The notes under the pieces: generated by a model
Told to the model about the DNA's origin: nothing
What the model saw: only the letters and a program-made list of their open reading frames with translations
Database searches by the model: none
Shown: positions 53,093 through 64,000 of the stretch, in pieces
Layout of the letters: every line of letters starts with the position of its first letter
Numbering within the stretch: position 1 is the stretch's first letter
Source: Vreelandella titanicae BH1
Lineage (GTDB): Bacteria > Pseudomonadota > Gammaproteobacteria > Pseudomonadales > Halomonadaceae
DNA: 64,000 bases
NCBI RefSeq assembly: GCF_000336575.1
Contig: NZ_AOPO01000005.1
Span: 248,001-312,000 of the forward strand
Reading direction: 5' to 3'
Position numbers and translations under genes: made by a program

Positions 53093-54865
53093 ATGTCTAA
53101 TCTGCGTAGCCTGACGTTTGACGCCATTATTATTGGTGGCGGTGGCTCTGGCCTGCGAGCCGCTCTGGAGCTGGCGAAGTCCGGCAAAAAGACGGCCGTG
53201 TTATCGAAAGTTTTCCCGACCCGCTCTCACACCGTTTCTGCCCAGGGTGGTATTACCTGCGCGATTGCGTCCGATGACCCGAATGATGACTGGCGCTGGC
53301 ATATGTACGACACCGTTAAAGGCGGCGACTATATCGCTGACCAGGACGCGGCGGAGTATATGTGTTCTGAAGGCCCGAAAGCGGTATTCGAGCTCGAGCA
53401 TATGGGCCTGCCGTTCTCGCGTTTAGATAACGGTCGCATTTATCAGCGCCCGTTTGGCGGTCAGTCGAAGAACTTCGGTGAAGGTGGCCAGGCGGCTCGT
53501 ACCTGTGCCGCTGCTGACCGTACCGGCCACGCGCTGTTGCACACCCTTTACCAGAATAATTTGAAGAACAATACCGTGTTCCTCAATGAGTGGTATGCAG
53601 TGGATTTGGTCAAAAATGCCAGCGGTGATGTGGTCGGCTGTATCGCCATGTGTATCGAGACGGGCGAAGTGGTTCACATTAAGTCCAAGGCCACAGTATT
53701 AGCTACTGGTGGAGCAGGCCGTATTTATGCTTCCACAACCAATGCGTTGATTAACACCGGTGACGGTATTGGCATGGCGCTGCGTGCGGGCTTCCCGATG
53801 CAAGACATGGAAATGTGGCAGTTCCACCCGACCGGTATTTACGGTGCGGGCACGCTGGTCACAGAAGGCTGCCGCGGTGAGGGTGGCTACCTGATCAACA
53901 AAGACGGCGAGCGCTTTATGGAGCGTTATGCGCCGAATGCCAAAGATTTGGCGGGCCGTGACGTTGTCGCCCGTTCGATGGTCATGGAAATTCTGGAAGG
54001 TCGTGGCTGTGGCGAGAAGGGCGATCACGTCTTCTTGAAGCTTGATCACCTGGGTGAAGAAGTACTTGGTAAGCGCCTACCTGGTATCGTTGAGCTCTCC
54101 AAGACGTTTGCTCACATCGATCCGGCAAAAGACCCGATCCCGGTCGTACCGACCTGCCATTACATGATGGGCGGTATTCCGACCAATATTCATGGTCAGG
54201 CGATTACCATGGACGAAAGCGGTAACGATCATATCGTTAACGGCCTGTTTGCCTGTGGTGAAGCAGCGTGTGTTTCTGTTCACGGTGCTAACCGCTTGGG
54301 CGGTAACTCGCTACTTGATCTAGTGGTCTTCGGTCGTGCTGCAGGCATGTTTATTGAAGGCGCGCTGAACGAAGGCATTGAGTACCTGGACGCTTCCGAG
54401 TCTGACATTGAGTCGGCCATGAAGCGGATCACGCGCTGGAATGAGTCTGAGGGTGGTGAAAGTATTCCTGAGCTGAAAGCTGAGCTTCAGGAAATCATGC
54501 AGACCTCCTTCGGCGTATTCCGCGAAGAGAAAAACATGCTGGAAGGCGTCGACAAGCTAGCGCTGCTGCGCGAGCGCATCGCTAATGCCTACTTGCCTGA
54601 CAAGTCCAATGCCTTCAACACTGCCCGTGTAGAAGCACTGGAACTTGATAACTTGATGGAAGTGGCTGAAGCGACGGCGATCGCTGCCCTAGAGCGTAAA
54701 GAGAGCCGCGGCGCCCACTCGCGTTACGACTATCCAGACCGTGATGACGTCAACTGGCTGAAGCACTCGCTCTTCTTCCCAGCGACGAAAGAGCTGAAAA
54801 AACGCGACGTTAACTTCAAGCCGAAAACCGTTGATACGTTCGAGCCTAAGGTTCGTACCTACTAA
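53093..54865 (+). CDS. sdhA: Succinate dehydrogenase flavoprotein subunit
   Basis: Oxidises succinate to fumarate, 590 residues. Dinucleotide motif [16 protein letters not shown], covalent FAD His in [11 protein letters not shown], active-site Arg in [13 protein letters not shown] and [14 protein letters not shown] 53093 gives the family's N-terminus; it follows GGGGAG. Partner of SdhB. Confidence 0.97.
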   Translation: MSNLRSLTFDAIIIGGGGSGLRAALELAKSGKKTAVLSKVFPTRSHTVSAQGGITCAIASDDPNDDWRWHMYDTVKGGDYIADQDAAEYMCSEGPKAVFELEHMGLPFSRLDNGRIYQRPFGGQSKNFGEGGQAARTCAAADRTGHALLHTLYQNNLKNNTVFLNEWYAVDLVKNASGDVVGCIAMCIETGEVVHIKSKATVLATGGAGRIYASTTNALINTGDGIGMALRAGFPMQDMEMWQFHPTGIYGAGTLVTEGCRGEGGYLINKDGERFMERYAPNAKDLAGRDVVARSMVMEILEGRGCGEKGDHVFLKLDHLGEEVLGKRLPGIVELSKTFAHIDPAKDPIPVVPTCHYMMGGIPTNIHGQAITMDESGNDHIVNGLFACGEAACVSVHGANRLGGNSLLDLVVFGRAAGMFIEGALNEGIEYLDASESDIESAMKRITRWNESEGGESIPELKAELQEIMQTSFGVFREEKNMLEGVDKLALLRERIANAYLPDKSNAFNTARVEALELDNLMEVAEATAIAALERKESRGAHSRYDYPDRDDVNWLKHSLFFPATKELKKRDVNFKPKTVDTFEPKVRTY

Positions 54866-54892
54866 ACGCCGCATAGACGAGAGGGAGTCACT

Positions 54893-55603
54893 ATGTCCAA
54901 TCTTCAGGTATCCGTATACCGCTACAATCCGGAAACCGACTCCGCACCTTACATGCAGGAGTTTCAGGTCGATACTAAAGGCCGCGATGTGATGGTGCTG
55001 GATGTTCTTCATATGATGAAGGAACAAGACAGCGGTTTGGCGTTTCGTCGCAGCTGCCGTGAAGGCGTCTGCGGTTCAGACGGCATGAACATGAACGGCA
55101 AAAACGGCTTGGCATGTATCACGCCGCTGTCAGACGTTGTCAAAAACAACAAGCTGACCCTGCGCCCGCTGCCGGGCCTGCCGGTTATTCGCGATATGGT
55201 CGTGGATATGGGGCTGTTCTATAAGCAGTACGAGCGTATTCAGCCGTACCTGCAGAACGATACGCCTGCACCGGCCATTGAGCGTCTGCAGTCGCCAGAA
55301 GAGCGCGACAAGCTAGATGGCTTGTATGAGTGTATTCTATGTGCATGCTGTTCAACGTCTTGCCCGTCGTTCTGGTGGAACCCCGAGAAGTTTGTCGGCC
55401 CGGCCGGTTTGCTGCAGTCTTACCGCTTCCTGGCCGATTCACGTGACACGGCTACCAGCGAACGGTTGAGCAACCTGGAAGATCCGTTCTCGGTGTTCCG
55501 TTGCCGTGGCATCATGAACTGTGTAGCGGTGTGCCCAAAAGGGCTCAACCCTACCCGGGCAATTGGTAAAATTCGCGAAATGTTACTCGCTGATGCTACC
55601 TAA
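54893..55603 (+). CDS. sdhB: Succinate dehydrogenase iron-sulfur subunit
   Basis: 236 residues. [2Fe-2S] cluster ligands in CREGVCGSDGM and the following Cys (NGLAC), [4Fe-4S] in CILCACCSTSC, [3Fe-4S] in CRGIMNCVAVCPKGLNP. Connects SdhA to the membrane quinone site. GGGAG ribosome site. Confidence 0.97.
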   Translation: MSNLQVSVYRYNPETDSAPYMQEFQVDTKGRDVMVLDVLHMMKEQDSGLAFRRSCREGVCGSDGMNMNGKNGLACITPLSDVVKNNKLTLRPLPGLPVIRDMVVDMGLFYKQYERIQPYLQNDTPAPAIERLQSPEERDKLDGLYECILCACCSTSCPSFWWNPEKFVGPAGLLQSYRFLADSRDTATSERLSNLEDPFSVFRCRGIMNCVAVCPKGLNPTRAIGKIREMLLADAT

Positions 55604-55991
55604 GCCTATGACATCTTAGTAAAAAAGCGCCTGCCACTTAAGTTGGGTGATAATGCCACTTAAATCATGGCGCTTCGCTTGTTATCATAGGGTTTGTCAG
55701 GCGGTGCGGCGTCACGTCGCACCGCTGATCAGACAAGTTTGAAAGCCGGTGCCTGGGGTACCGGCTTTCGAGCATGAACTGAAGACGAAACATCGTATGA
55801 CCGCTAGAAGCACAGTATGACCGCTAGATGCGACATAAAGTGTTAGATGAAGAATAGCTAGACGAACAGGGTTTCCGGCCGTTGGCCGGCGCCGCCGGCA
55901 AATGTCCCGCCCCGCCGGCAGGGCAATAGCGATGTCGCCGCATGTTTGCGACGATACCGATACCACCCCATCAGTGCAGGGTGACCGAGAG
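55604..55991. other. sdhB-sucA intergenic region with hairpins and a 20-bp repeat
   Basis: 388 bp without a gene. It contains hairpins with 8-bp stem GCGGTGCG/CGCACCGC (55701-55725) and 10-bp stem GAAAGCCGGT/ACCGGCTTTC (55741-55769), and GTATGACCGCTAGA twice at a 20-bp period (55795, 55815). No T-run after the hairpins. It may tune read-through from sdh to suc or carry a second promoter. Confidence 0.65.
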
Positions 55992-58826
55992 ATGCAACAA
56001 GGCATAATGGAGTTGATGTGGCGTTCCTCTCACGTTAGTGGCGGCAATGTTCACTACGTGGAAGCGCTTTACGAGCAGTACCTCGCCGATCCTGAGTCTG
56101 TCCCTGACGAATGGCGCAGCTATTTTGATGAGTTGCCGCGTCCCGAGGGCAGTGCCTCCCACGATGTTCCACTTAGCCCCGTGCGTGATCAGTTCTACCA
56201 GTTGGGGCGCGAAAGTCGCCCGGGCCGGGTAGTCGCCGCTGCCGATAGCGGTGAAAACAAAAAGCAGGTAAAAGTCCTGCAACTGATCAACGCTTACCGC
56301 TTCCGTGGCCATCAAAAGGCCAATATCGACCCGCTAGGGCTGCGTAATCCCACCCCCGTCCCCGATCTCGATCTGTCCTTTCATCAGCTTTCAAAAGCTG
56401 ATCTGGATACCGAGTTCCAAACCGGTTCTTTCTTTTTAGGTATCGACAAAGCGCCACTGCGTGACATCGTAGATGCGTTGGAGCGTACTTACTGCCGCTC
56501 CATCGGCTGCGAGATCATGCATATCGTCGATACGGAAGAGAAACGCTGGCTACAACGGCGTTTTGAGTCGGTACGCAGTGCGCCTGATTTCAGTGCCGAC
56601 GTGCGCAAGCACGTGCTGGAGCGTTTGACGGCCGCCGAAGGTTTGGAGAATTACCTGGCATCCAAGTATCCAGGTACCAAGCGTTTCGGTCTTGAAGGCG
56701 GCGAATCGTTTGTGCCGATGATGGACGAGCTTATCCAGCGTGCTGGCGGTTATGGCACCAAGGAAGTGGTCATCGGTATGGCGCACCGTGGTCGACTCAA
56801 TCTGCTAGTCAATATTCTGGGTAAAAACCCAGCTGACTTGATTGATGAGTTCGACGGCAAGAAAGTCATCGAGCGTGGCTCAGGTGATGTGAAGTACCAC
56901 CAGGGTTTCAGTTCGAACGTCATGTCCCCGGGCGGCGAAGTCCATTTGGCGATGTCGTTTAACCCGTCGCACTTGGAAATTGTCGCGCCTGTCGTAGAGG
57001 GTTCGGTGCGTGCCCGCCAAGATCGCCGTAACGACGAAGAGGGCAGTAAAGTACTGCCGATCAACGTCCACGGTGATGCGGCGTTTGCCGGTCAAGGCGT
57101 GGTGATGGAGACATTCCAGATGTCTCAGACCCGTGCTTATAAAACCGGTGGCACCGTCCATATTGTGATTAACAACCAAGTGGGCTTCACCACCTCGCAT
57201 CCGCTGGATGCACGCTCTACCGAATACTGCACTGATATTGCCAAGATGGTTCAAGCGCCTATTTTTCATGTCAATGGCGATGACCCGGACGCAGTGCTGC
57301 ACGCCACCCAAGTCGCTCTCGACTATCGCCAGCAGTTCAAAAAAGATGTGGTGATCGATCTCGTTTGCTACCGTCGCCGTGGCCACAACGAAGCTGACGA
57401 GCCGTCAGGCACGCAGCCGATGATGTATTCCAAGATCAAAGATCACCCTTCTGCGCGCTCGCTGTACGCCAAGCGCTTGGTTGATCAGGGCGTGCTCTCT
57501 GAAGAGTCCGCTAAAGCGATGATCGAAACCTATCGTGATGATCTCGTGGCAGGCAACCACGTTGCCAATGCACTGGTGCAAGAGCCCAACGCTTCTCTGT
57601 TCGTTGATTGGGCGCCTTACCTGGGTCACGAATGGTCTGGTGATGCCGACACGACGTTTGATATGAAGCGTCTGCAGCAGTTAGCGGCTCGCATGTGTGA
57701 AGTGCCGGACGGCGTCGAAGTGCAGCGTCAGGTGGCCAAGATTTATGAAGACCGGCGTAAAATGCAGGCTGGTGGTTTGGCACTTAACTGGGGCTTTGCG
57801 GAAACGCTAGCCTACGCCACGCTGCTAGAGCAGGGGCATCCGATCCGGATTACCGGGCAAGACGTTGGGCGCGGTACTTTCTCCCACCGTCATGCGGTGG
57901 TGCATAATCAGAAAGATGGCACTACCTATGTTCCGCTGCAGAATATGGCCGATGGTCAGCCGCGTTTCACCATTCATGACTCCTTCCTTTCGGAAGAAGC
58001 AGTGTTGGCATTTGAGTACGGCTACTCAACCACTGCGCCGAATGACTTGGTGATCTGGGAAGCTCAGTTTGGTGACTTCTTTAATGGCGCCCAGGTGGTC
58101 GTGGATCAGTTCATCTCGTCGGGTGAAACGAAGTGGGGCCGGGTGTGTGGTTTAACCATGCTGTTGCCACACGGCTACGAAGGCCAGGGCCCGGAGCACT
58201 CTTCGGCGCGTTTGGAGCGCTTCCTGCAAATGTGTGCTGAGCACAATATGCAGGTCTGCGTACCCACCACGCCCGCACAGATTTATCATCTACTGCGTCG
58301 TCAGGTGATTCGCCCGCTGCGCAAACCGCTGGTGGTGATGACACCTAAATCGCTGCTGCGTCATAAAGAAGCGATTTCGAGCCTTGAAGATCTCGCTCAC
58401 GGTAAGTTCCATATGGTACTCGCCGACCAGGCAGATCTGGCGCCGAAGAAGGTCACACGCGTTGTGCTATGTGCTGGCAAGGTCTACTACGACTTAGCCG
58501 CTTGGCGCGCTGAGAATGAGCGTCATGACACGGCAGTTGTGCGTATTGAGCAGCTATACCCCTTCCCGAAAGAAGAGCTTCTGGAAGCGCTGCAAGACTA
58601 TACCAACGTAGAAGATATTGTGTGGTGCCAGGAAGAGCCGCTTAATCAGGGCGCTTGGTACTCCAGCCAGCACAATATGCGTGCAGTGGCCGACATGCTG
58701 AAAGATGGCCTTGGTCGCGAGTTGAAATTTGCAGGACGTCCTGCCTCTGCTGCTCCAGCAGCTGGCTATATGTCCGTCCACACTGAACAGCAGCGCCAGC
58801 TGGTGGAAGACGCTTTTAATTTATAA
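55992..58826 (+). CDS. sucA: 2-oxoglutarate dehydrogenase E1 component
   Basis: Thiamine-diphosphate decarboxylase of the 2-oxoglutarate complex, 944 residues. N-terminus MQQGIMELMWRSSHVSGGN matches SucA proteins and fixes the start, although the ribosome site is weak. Active-site stretches GMAHRGRLNLLVN, SFNPSHLEIV, and RRGHNEADEPSGTQP are intact. Confidence 0.97.
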   Translation: MQQGIMELMWRSSHVSGGNVHYVEALYEQYLADPESVPDEWRSYFDELPRPEGSASHDVPLSPVRDQFYQLGRESRPGRVVAAADSGENKKQVKVLQLINAYRFRGHQKANIDPLGLRNPTPVPDLDLSFHQLSKADLDTEFQTGSFFLGIDKAPLRDIVDALERTYCRSIGCEIMHIVDTEEKRWLQRRFESVRSAPDFSADVRKHVLERLTAAEGLENYLASKYPGTKRFGLEGGESFVPMMDELIQRAGGYGTKEVVIGMAHRGRLNLLVNILGKNPADLIDEFDGKKVIERGSGDVKYHQGFSSNVMSPGGEVHLAMSFNPSHLEIVAPVVEGSVRARQDRRNDEEGSKVLPINVHGDAAFAGQGVVMETFQMSQTRAYKTGGTVHIVINNQVGFTTSHPLDARSTEYCTDIAKMVQAPIFHVNGDDPDAVLHATQVALDYRQQFKKDVVIDLVCYRRRGHNEADEPSGTQPMMYSKIKDHPSARSLYAKRLVDQGVLSEESAKAMIETYRDDLVAGNHVANALVQEPNASLFVDWAPYLGHEWSGDADTTFDMKRLQQLAARMCEVPDGVEVQRQVAKIYEDRRKMQAGGLALNWGFAETLAYATLLEQGHPIRITGQDVGRGTFSHRHAVVHNQKDGTTYVPLQNMADGQPRFTIHDSFLSEEAVLAFEYGYSTTAPNDLVIWEAQFGDFFNGAQVVVDQFISSGETKWGRVCGLTMLLPHGYEGQGPEHSSARLERFLQMCAEHNMQVCVPTTPAQIYHLLRRQVIRPLRKPLVVMTPKSLLRHKEAISSLEDLAHGKFHMVLADQADLAPKKVTRVVLCAGKVYYDLAAWRAENERHDTAVVRIEQLYPFPKEELLEALQDYTNVEDIVWCQEEPLNQGAWYSSQHNMRAVADMLKDGLGRELKFAGRPASAAPAAGYMSVHTEQQRQLVEDAFNL

Positions 58827-58864
58827 GCGACCACCGGATTTAGAGAACATATAAGGGAAACGAC

Positions 58865-60439
58865 ATGGCTACTGAGATCAAAGCGCCAACCTTTCCGGAA
58901 TCCGTTGCCGAAGGCACAGTGGCGGCGTGGCATAAAAAGCCGGGTGACAGCGTTGAGCGTGACGAGCTGATTGTTGAGATCGAAACCGACAAAGTGGTGC
59001 TGGAAGTCGTCGCACCGGAAGCGGGAACCCTGACCGACGTAATGGCCGAAGAGGGCGATACGGTTGCGTCAGAACAGGTGCTGGGCAAAATCGGCGAAGG
59101 CAGCGCGTCTGGCAGCAAAAAAGAAGAGAAATCTTCGGGCGATGACAGCGCTGAAAAATCCGAAGAGAAGTCTGAAGGTAAGAAAGAAGAGAAAAAAGCC
59201 AGCGGTGGCGGCAAGCAACACGACGTAAAAGCCCCCAGCTTCCCTGAGTCGATCCAGGAAGGCACCGTGGCGACCTGGCACAAAAAGGTCGGTGAAGCGG
59301 TCAAGCGCGATGACGTGCTGGCCGACATCGAAACCGATAAGGTTGTGCTGGAAGTGGTCGCTCCGGCCGATGGCGCCCTGGCTGAAATTAAAGCCGAAGA
59401 GGGTAGCCAGGTTGAATCTGAAGCGATTCTTGCGACCTTCACCGAAGGGGCCGGTGGCGACAGTGGAAGCGAAAGCGGTGGCGATTCAGCGTCCGCTAAA
59501 GCAGACAGCAGCGATGGCGATGGCGCCGACGAGAAAGTCGGTGACAAAATCCTCGCTCCGGCCGCACGTAAAATGGTTGCCGAGCATGACCTGGACGTTG
59601 CCAAGATTGAAGGCACCGGCAAAGGTGGCCGCATCTTGAAAGAAGACGTTCAGAAAGCGGTCAAAGACGGTTCTGCCAAGAAAGCAGCAAAATCGTCTGC
59701 ACCAGCGAAAGCTGCCGCGGCACCAACTGCCGAAGGTGAGCGCATCGAGAAGCGCGTACCGATGAGCCGTCTGCGTCAGACCATCGCCAAGCGCCTGGTT
59801 CAGGCGCAGCAAACCGCGGCGATGCTGACTACCTACAACGAAGTGGACATGACCGAGATCATGGCCCTCCGTGCGCAGTACAAAGAGACGTTCTTAAAAG
59901 CTCACGACATTAAGCTGGGCTTTATGGGCTTCTTTGTAAAAGCGGCTTCAGAAGCGCTCAAGCGGTTCCCGGACGTTAACGCCTCTATCGACGGCACCGA
60001 CATCGTTTATCACGGTTATCAGGATATCGGCGTTGCGGTATCCACTGACCGTGGTTTGGTTGTACCGGTACTGCGTGACACCGACAGCATGAAAATCGCT
60101 GACGTCGAGCGCAAGATTGTCGACTTCGGCAAGCGTGGTCGTGACGGTAAGCTGGGCATGGACGACATGATCGGCGGCACCTTTACCATCACCAACGGCG
60201 GTACCTTTGGCTCGTTGATGTCCACCCCGATCATCAACCCGCCGCAAACTGCCATTCTGGGCATGCACAAAATCCAGGATCGTCCGATGGCCATCAACGG
60301 CAAGGTCGAGATTCGCCCGATGATGTATCTGGCGCTCTCTTATGACCACCGTATGATCGACGGCAAAGACGCCGTTCAATTCTTGGTCACCTTGAAAGAA
60401 TTGCTGGAAGACCCGGCACGTCTACTGCTGGATATCTAA
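58865..60439 (+). CDS. sucB: 2-oxoglutarate dehydrogenase E2 with two lipoyl domains
   Basis: Dihydrolipoyl succinyltransferase, 524 residues. Two lipoyl domains, with target lysines Lys43 and Lys159, both in [10 protein letters not shown]; linkers are rich in Lys, Glu and Ser/Asp. Then the E1/E3-binding domain (about 222-258; [20 protein letters not shown]) and the catalytic domain ending in [11 protein letters not shown] with the active His. E. coli SucB has one lipoyl domain and about 405 residues, so this form is enlarged. Confidence 0.95.
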   Translation: MATEIKAPTFPESVAEGTVAAWHKKPGDSVERDELIVEIETDKVVLEVVAPEAGTLTDVMAEEGDTVASEQVLGKIGEGSASGSKKEEKSSGDDSAEKSEEKSEGKKEEKKASGGGKQHDVKAPSFPESIQEGTVATWHKKVGEAVKRDDVLADIETDKVVLEVVAPADGALAEIKAEEGSQVESEAILATFTEGAGGDSGSESGGDSASAKADSSDGDGADEKVGDKILAPAARKMVAEHDLDVAKIEGTGKGGRILKEDVQKAVKDGSAKKAAKSSAPAKAAAAPTAEGERIEKRVPMSRLRQTIAKRLVQAQQTAAMLTTYNEVDMTEIMALRAQYKETFLKAHDIKLGFMGFFVKAASEALKRFPDVNASIDGTDIVYHGYQDIGVAVSTDRGLVVPVLRDTDSMKIADVERKIVDFGKRGRDGKLGMDDMIGGTFTITNGGTFGSLMSTPIINPPQTAILGMHKIQDRPMAINGKVEIRPMMYLALSYDHRMIDGKDAVQFLVTLKELLEDPARLLLDI

Positions 60440-60481
60440 AAAAGCATAAGCGTCATATTGATTTAGTACGCTTCTGCTTAA

Positions 60482-62005
<1,524 letters not shown>

Positions 62006-62022
62006 TTTAGTTAAACAACGAA

Positions 62023-62045
62023 GCGCCACCTTTTAAGGGTGGCGC
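62023..62045 (+). other. Hairpin between lpd and sucC
   Basis: Perfect 8-bp stem GCGCCACC/GGTGGCGC with a 7-base loop, 18 bases after the lpd stop; no clear T-run. Possible attenuator or mRNA stop for processing. Confidence 0.6.
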
Positions 62046-62151
62046 AAACTTTCGGCTTTGTCTTAATCCACAAAGATCGAAAGAACGGGGATGGCCAGTT
62101 TTTTAGAAACTGATCATCGTTCGAGTCACATGCAACCAATGGCATGAATCG

Positions 62152-63318
62152 ATGAATCTTCACGAGTATCAAGGTAAACAGCTGTTTGCCGACTATGGTC
62201 TACCAGTGTCTAAAGGCTTTGCAGTCGACACGCCCGAAGAAGCGGAAGAGGCTTGCAAAAAAATCGGTGGTGACATGTGGGTGGTTAAAGCCCAGGTTCA
62301 CGCCGGTGGCCGTGGTAAAGCGGGTGGCGTTAAGCTGATTAAAGACCCGGCTGAAGCCAAAACATTTGCAGAGCAGTGGCTGGGTAAAAACCTGGTAACC
62401 TTCCAGACTGACGAAAAAGGTCAGCCTGTTGCCAAGATTTTGGTTGAGACCTGCACTGACATCGCCGATGAGCTGTATCTCGGTGCCGTGGTTGACCGTA
62501 CTACCCGTCGTGTGGTCTTCATGGCCTCCACCGAAGGTGGTGTCGAGATCGAGACGGTTGCAGAAGAGACGCCGGAAAAGATTCTCAAAGCCGAAATCGA
62601 TCCGCTGGTCGGCGCGCAGCCGTACCAAGCGCGTGAGCTAGCCTTTGAGCTGGGCCTGAAGGGCGACCAGATCAAGCAGTTCACCAAGATTTTCCTGGGT
62701 CTGTCTCAGTTGTTCCACGACAAAGACCTGGCGCTGTTGGAAATTAACCCGCTGGTCGTCACTGAAGAAGGCAATCTGCACTGCCTCGACGCCAAACTGG
62801 GTCTGGATAGCAACGCTCTATACCGTCACCCTGACCTGCAGGCCATGCGTGACCCTTCGCAAGAAGATCAGCGTGAAGCCGATGCGGCGAAGTGGGAACT
62901 TAACTATGTCGCGCTTGATGGCAACATCGGCTGCATGGTTAACGGCGCAGGTTTGGCCATGGGCACCATGGACATCGTCAACCTGAGCGGCGGCAAGCCC
63001 GCTAACTTCTTGGACGTTGGCGGCGGCGCCACCAAGGAGCGCGTGGCAGAAGCGTTCAAAATCATCCTCTCTGACGACAATGTTAAAGCCGTACTGGTTA
63101 ACATTTTCGGCGGTATCGTTCGTTGTGACATGATTGCTGAAGGCATTATCGGTGCCGTTGAGCAAGTGGGTGTCAACGTACCGGTTGTCGTACGTCTGGA
63201 AGGTAACAACGCCGAGCTGGGTGCTGAAAAACTAGCATCTAGCGGTTTGAACATCATCGCGGCTACCAGTCTGACCGACGCGGCTCAGCAGGTCGTTAAA
63301 GCGGCGGAGGGCAAGTAA
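62152..63318 (+). CDS. sucC: Succinyl-CoA synthetase beta subunit
   Basis: 388 residues, ATP-grasp fold with [18 protein letters not shown] at the start and [18 protein letters not shown]. The CoA/phosphohistidine-facing [11 protein letters not shown] is present. It joins sucD by a one-base overlap (TAATG). No strong ribosome site is seen ahead of the ATG. Confidence 0.97.
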   Translation: MNLHEYQGKQLFADYGLPVSKGFAVDTPEEAEEACKKIGGDMWVVKAQVHAGGRGKAGGVKLIKDPAEAKTFAEQWLGKNLVTFQTDEKGQPVAKILVETCTDIADELYLGAVVDRTTRRVVFMASTEGGVEIETVAEETPEKILKAEIDPLVGAQPYQARELAFELGLKGDQIKQFTKIFLGLSQLFHDKDLALLEINPLVVTEEGNLHCLDAKLGLDSNALYRHPDLQAMRDPSQEDQREADAAKWELNYVALDGNIGCMVNGAGLAMGTMDIVNLSGGKPANFLDVGGGATKERVAEAFKIILSDDNVKAVLVNIFGGIVRCDMIAEGIIGAVEQVGVNVPVVVRLEGNNAELGAEKLASSGLNIIAATSLTDAAQQVVKAAEGK

Positions 63319-64000
63319 TGAGCATCCTGATCGATAAGAACACCAAGGTCATCTGCCAGGGCTTTACCGGTGGCCAAGGCACGTTCCACTCCGAGCAGGC
63401 GATTGCCTACGGTACGCAAATGGTCGGTGGTGTTACACCGGGTAAAGGCGGCCAGGAGCACCTCGGTCTGCCTGTTTTCAACACCGTGAAAGAAGCGGTA
63501 GCGAAAACCGGCGCGGAAGCCAGCGTTATTTACGTACCGGCGCCGTTCTGTAAAGACTCGATTCTTGAAGCGGCGAATGCCGGTATCAAGCTGATTGTGT
63601 GCATCACTGAAGGCATCGCTACGCTAGACATGCTCGAAGCCAAAGTGAAGTGCGACGAACTGGGTGTACGTCTGATCGGCCCCAACTGCCCAGGTGTTAT
63701 CACCCCAGGCGAATGCAAAATCGGCATCATGCCGGGTCACATTCACCAGCCGGGCCGTGTCGGTATCGTATCGCGCTCTGGTACCTTGACCTATGAAGCC
63801 GTTAAGCAGACCACTGATCACGGTTTTGGTCAGTCTACCTGTGTGGGCATCGGCGGCGACCCGATTCCGGGCTCTAACTTCATCGACATCCTTGAGATGT
63901 TCGAGAAAGACCCGAAAACCGAAGCTATCGTCATGATCGGCGAAATCGGTGGCACGGCTGAAGAAGAAGCGGCGGCTTACATCAAAGCCAACGTTTCCAA
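63318..64000 (+). CDS. sucD: Succinyl-CoA synthetase alpha subunit (partial)
   Basis: Cut by the right window edge; about 227 of the expected 290 residues are present. Starts [20 protein letters not shown] with the CoA-binding loop, GGVTPGKGG, and the later [15 protein letters not shown] and [13 protein letters not shown]. The phosphohistidine lies beyond or near the edge. Overlaps the sucC stop by one base. Confidence 0.97.
   Translation, partial: MSILIDKNTKVICQGFTGGQGTFHSEQAIAYGTQMVGGVTPGKGGQEHLGLPVFNTVKEAVAKTGAEASVIYVPAPFCKDSILEAANAGIKLIVCITEGIATLDMLEAKVKCDELGVRLIGPNCPGVITPGECKIGIMPGHIHQPGRVGIVSRSGTLTYEAVKQTTDHGFGQSTCVGIGGDPIPGSNFIDILEMFEKDPKTEAIVMIGEIGGTAEEEAAAYIKANVS

Noticed and set aside
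58840..59634. 264-codon minus-strand open frame opposite sucB
   Set aside because: Ser/Pro-rich antisense of the lipoyl-domain linkers; a shadow of the repetitive acidic coding strand.

Overview
This 64 kb window looks like chromosomal DNA of a moderately GC-rich gammaproteobacterium. Gene content and protein style fit a Halomonas-type member of the Halomonadaceae: gluconate TRAP system with an E. coli-like GntR, a sorbitol/mannitol (smo-type) operon, a cyanase module, and an sdh-suc cluster in the order seen in Pseudomonas and Halomonas. The genus is inferred from familiarity with such proteins, not from a marker-gene search. There is no rRNA, CRISPR array, intact insertion sequence or prophage. 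One decayed integrase start lies next to dusA.

Layout. 0.1-4.7 kb: LpxR-like lipid A deacylase, two small unknowns, YghU glutathione transferase, a YgeA-type racemase, and the ohr/ohrR organic peroxide pair with a 22-bp dyad operator candidate. 4.8-9.6 kb: a gluconate unit made of TRAP DctPQM, gluconokinase and GntR, headed by a GntR-type operator and a 15-bp x4 tandem repeat. 9.6-16.4 kb: housekeeping and stress genes (MOSC protein, EamA exporter, OsmC, PRC-barrel protein, L,D-transpeptidase, 2OG oxygenase, two Nudix hydrolases, a NIF3-like protein). 16.4-29.1 kb: a large polyol operon with SorC-family regulator, ABC transporter, HAD phosphatase, sorbitol dehydrogenase, P-loop kinase, mannitol/arabitol dehydrogenase, xylulokinase, transaldolase and a fructosamine-kinase-like protein. 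It would feed sorbitol, mannitol and arabitol through fructose and xylulose into the pentose phosphate pathway.

29.1-32.7 kb: cyanase and a formate/nitrite-type channel, divergent from a PAS-PAS-AAA+-Fis sigma-54 activator. The intergenic region holds a sigma-54-type promoter and three ACGA-N4-TCGT dyads placed like an enhancer. I regard this as the most interesting candidate system here. 32.9-41.5 kb: an RND tripartite efflux operon, a YqiJ-like membrane protein, an alpha/beta hydrolase and an AcrR/TtgR-like TetR regulator. 41.7-47.9 kb: a succinylglutamate desuccinylase/aspartoacylase-like enzyme, catalase, dusA with an integrase scar, a TauE exporter, a lipoprotein preceded by a 78-bp MITE-like element, and an XRE regulator.

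48.1-64 kb: gltX, tRNA-Ala(GGC), tRNA-Glu(TTC), a 620-bp non-coding stretch with DnaA-box-like sequences, gltA (minus strand), and divergently sdhCDAB-sucAB-lpd-sucCD, with sucD cut by the window edge. The last block encodes citrate synthase, succinate dehydrogenase, 2-oxoglutarate dehydrogenase and succinyl-CoA synthetase of the TCA cycle. SucB has two lipoyl domains instead of the usual one.

A recurring oddity is short imperfect tandem duplications that begin at or span stop codons (about 1.50, 8.51, 17.41, 24.05 and 29.11 kb). Function assignments rest on motif recognition by eye; no database search was possible.
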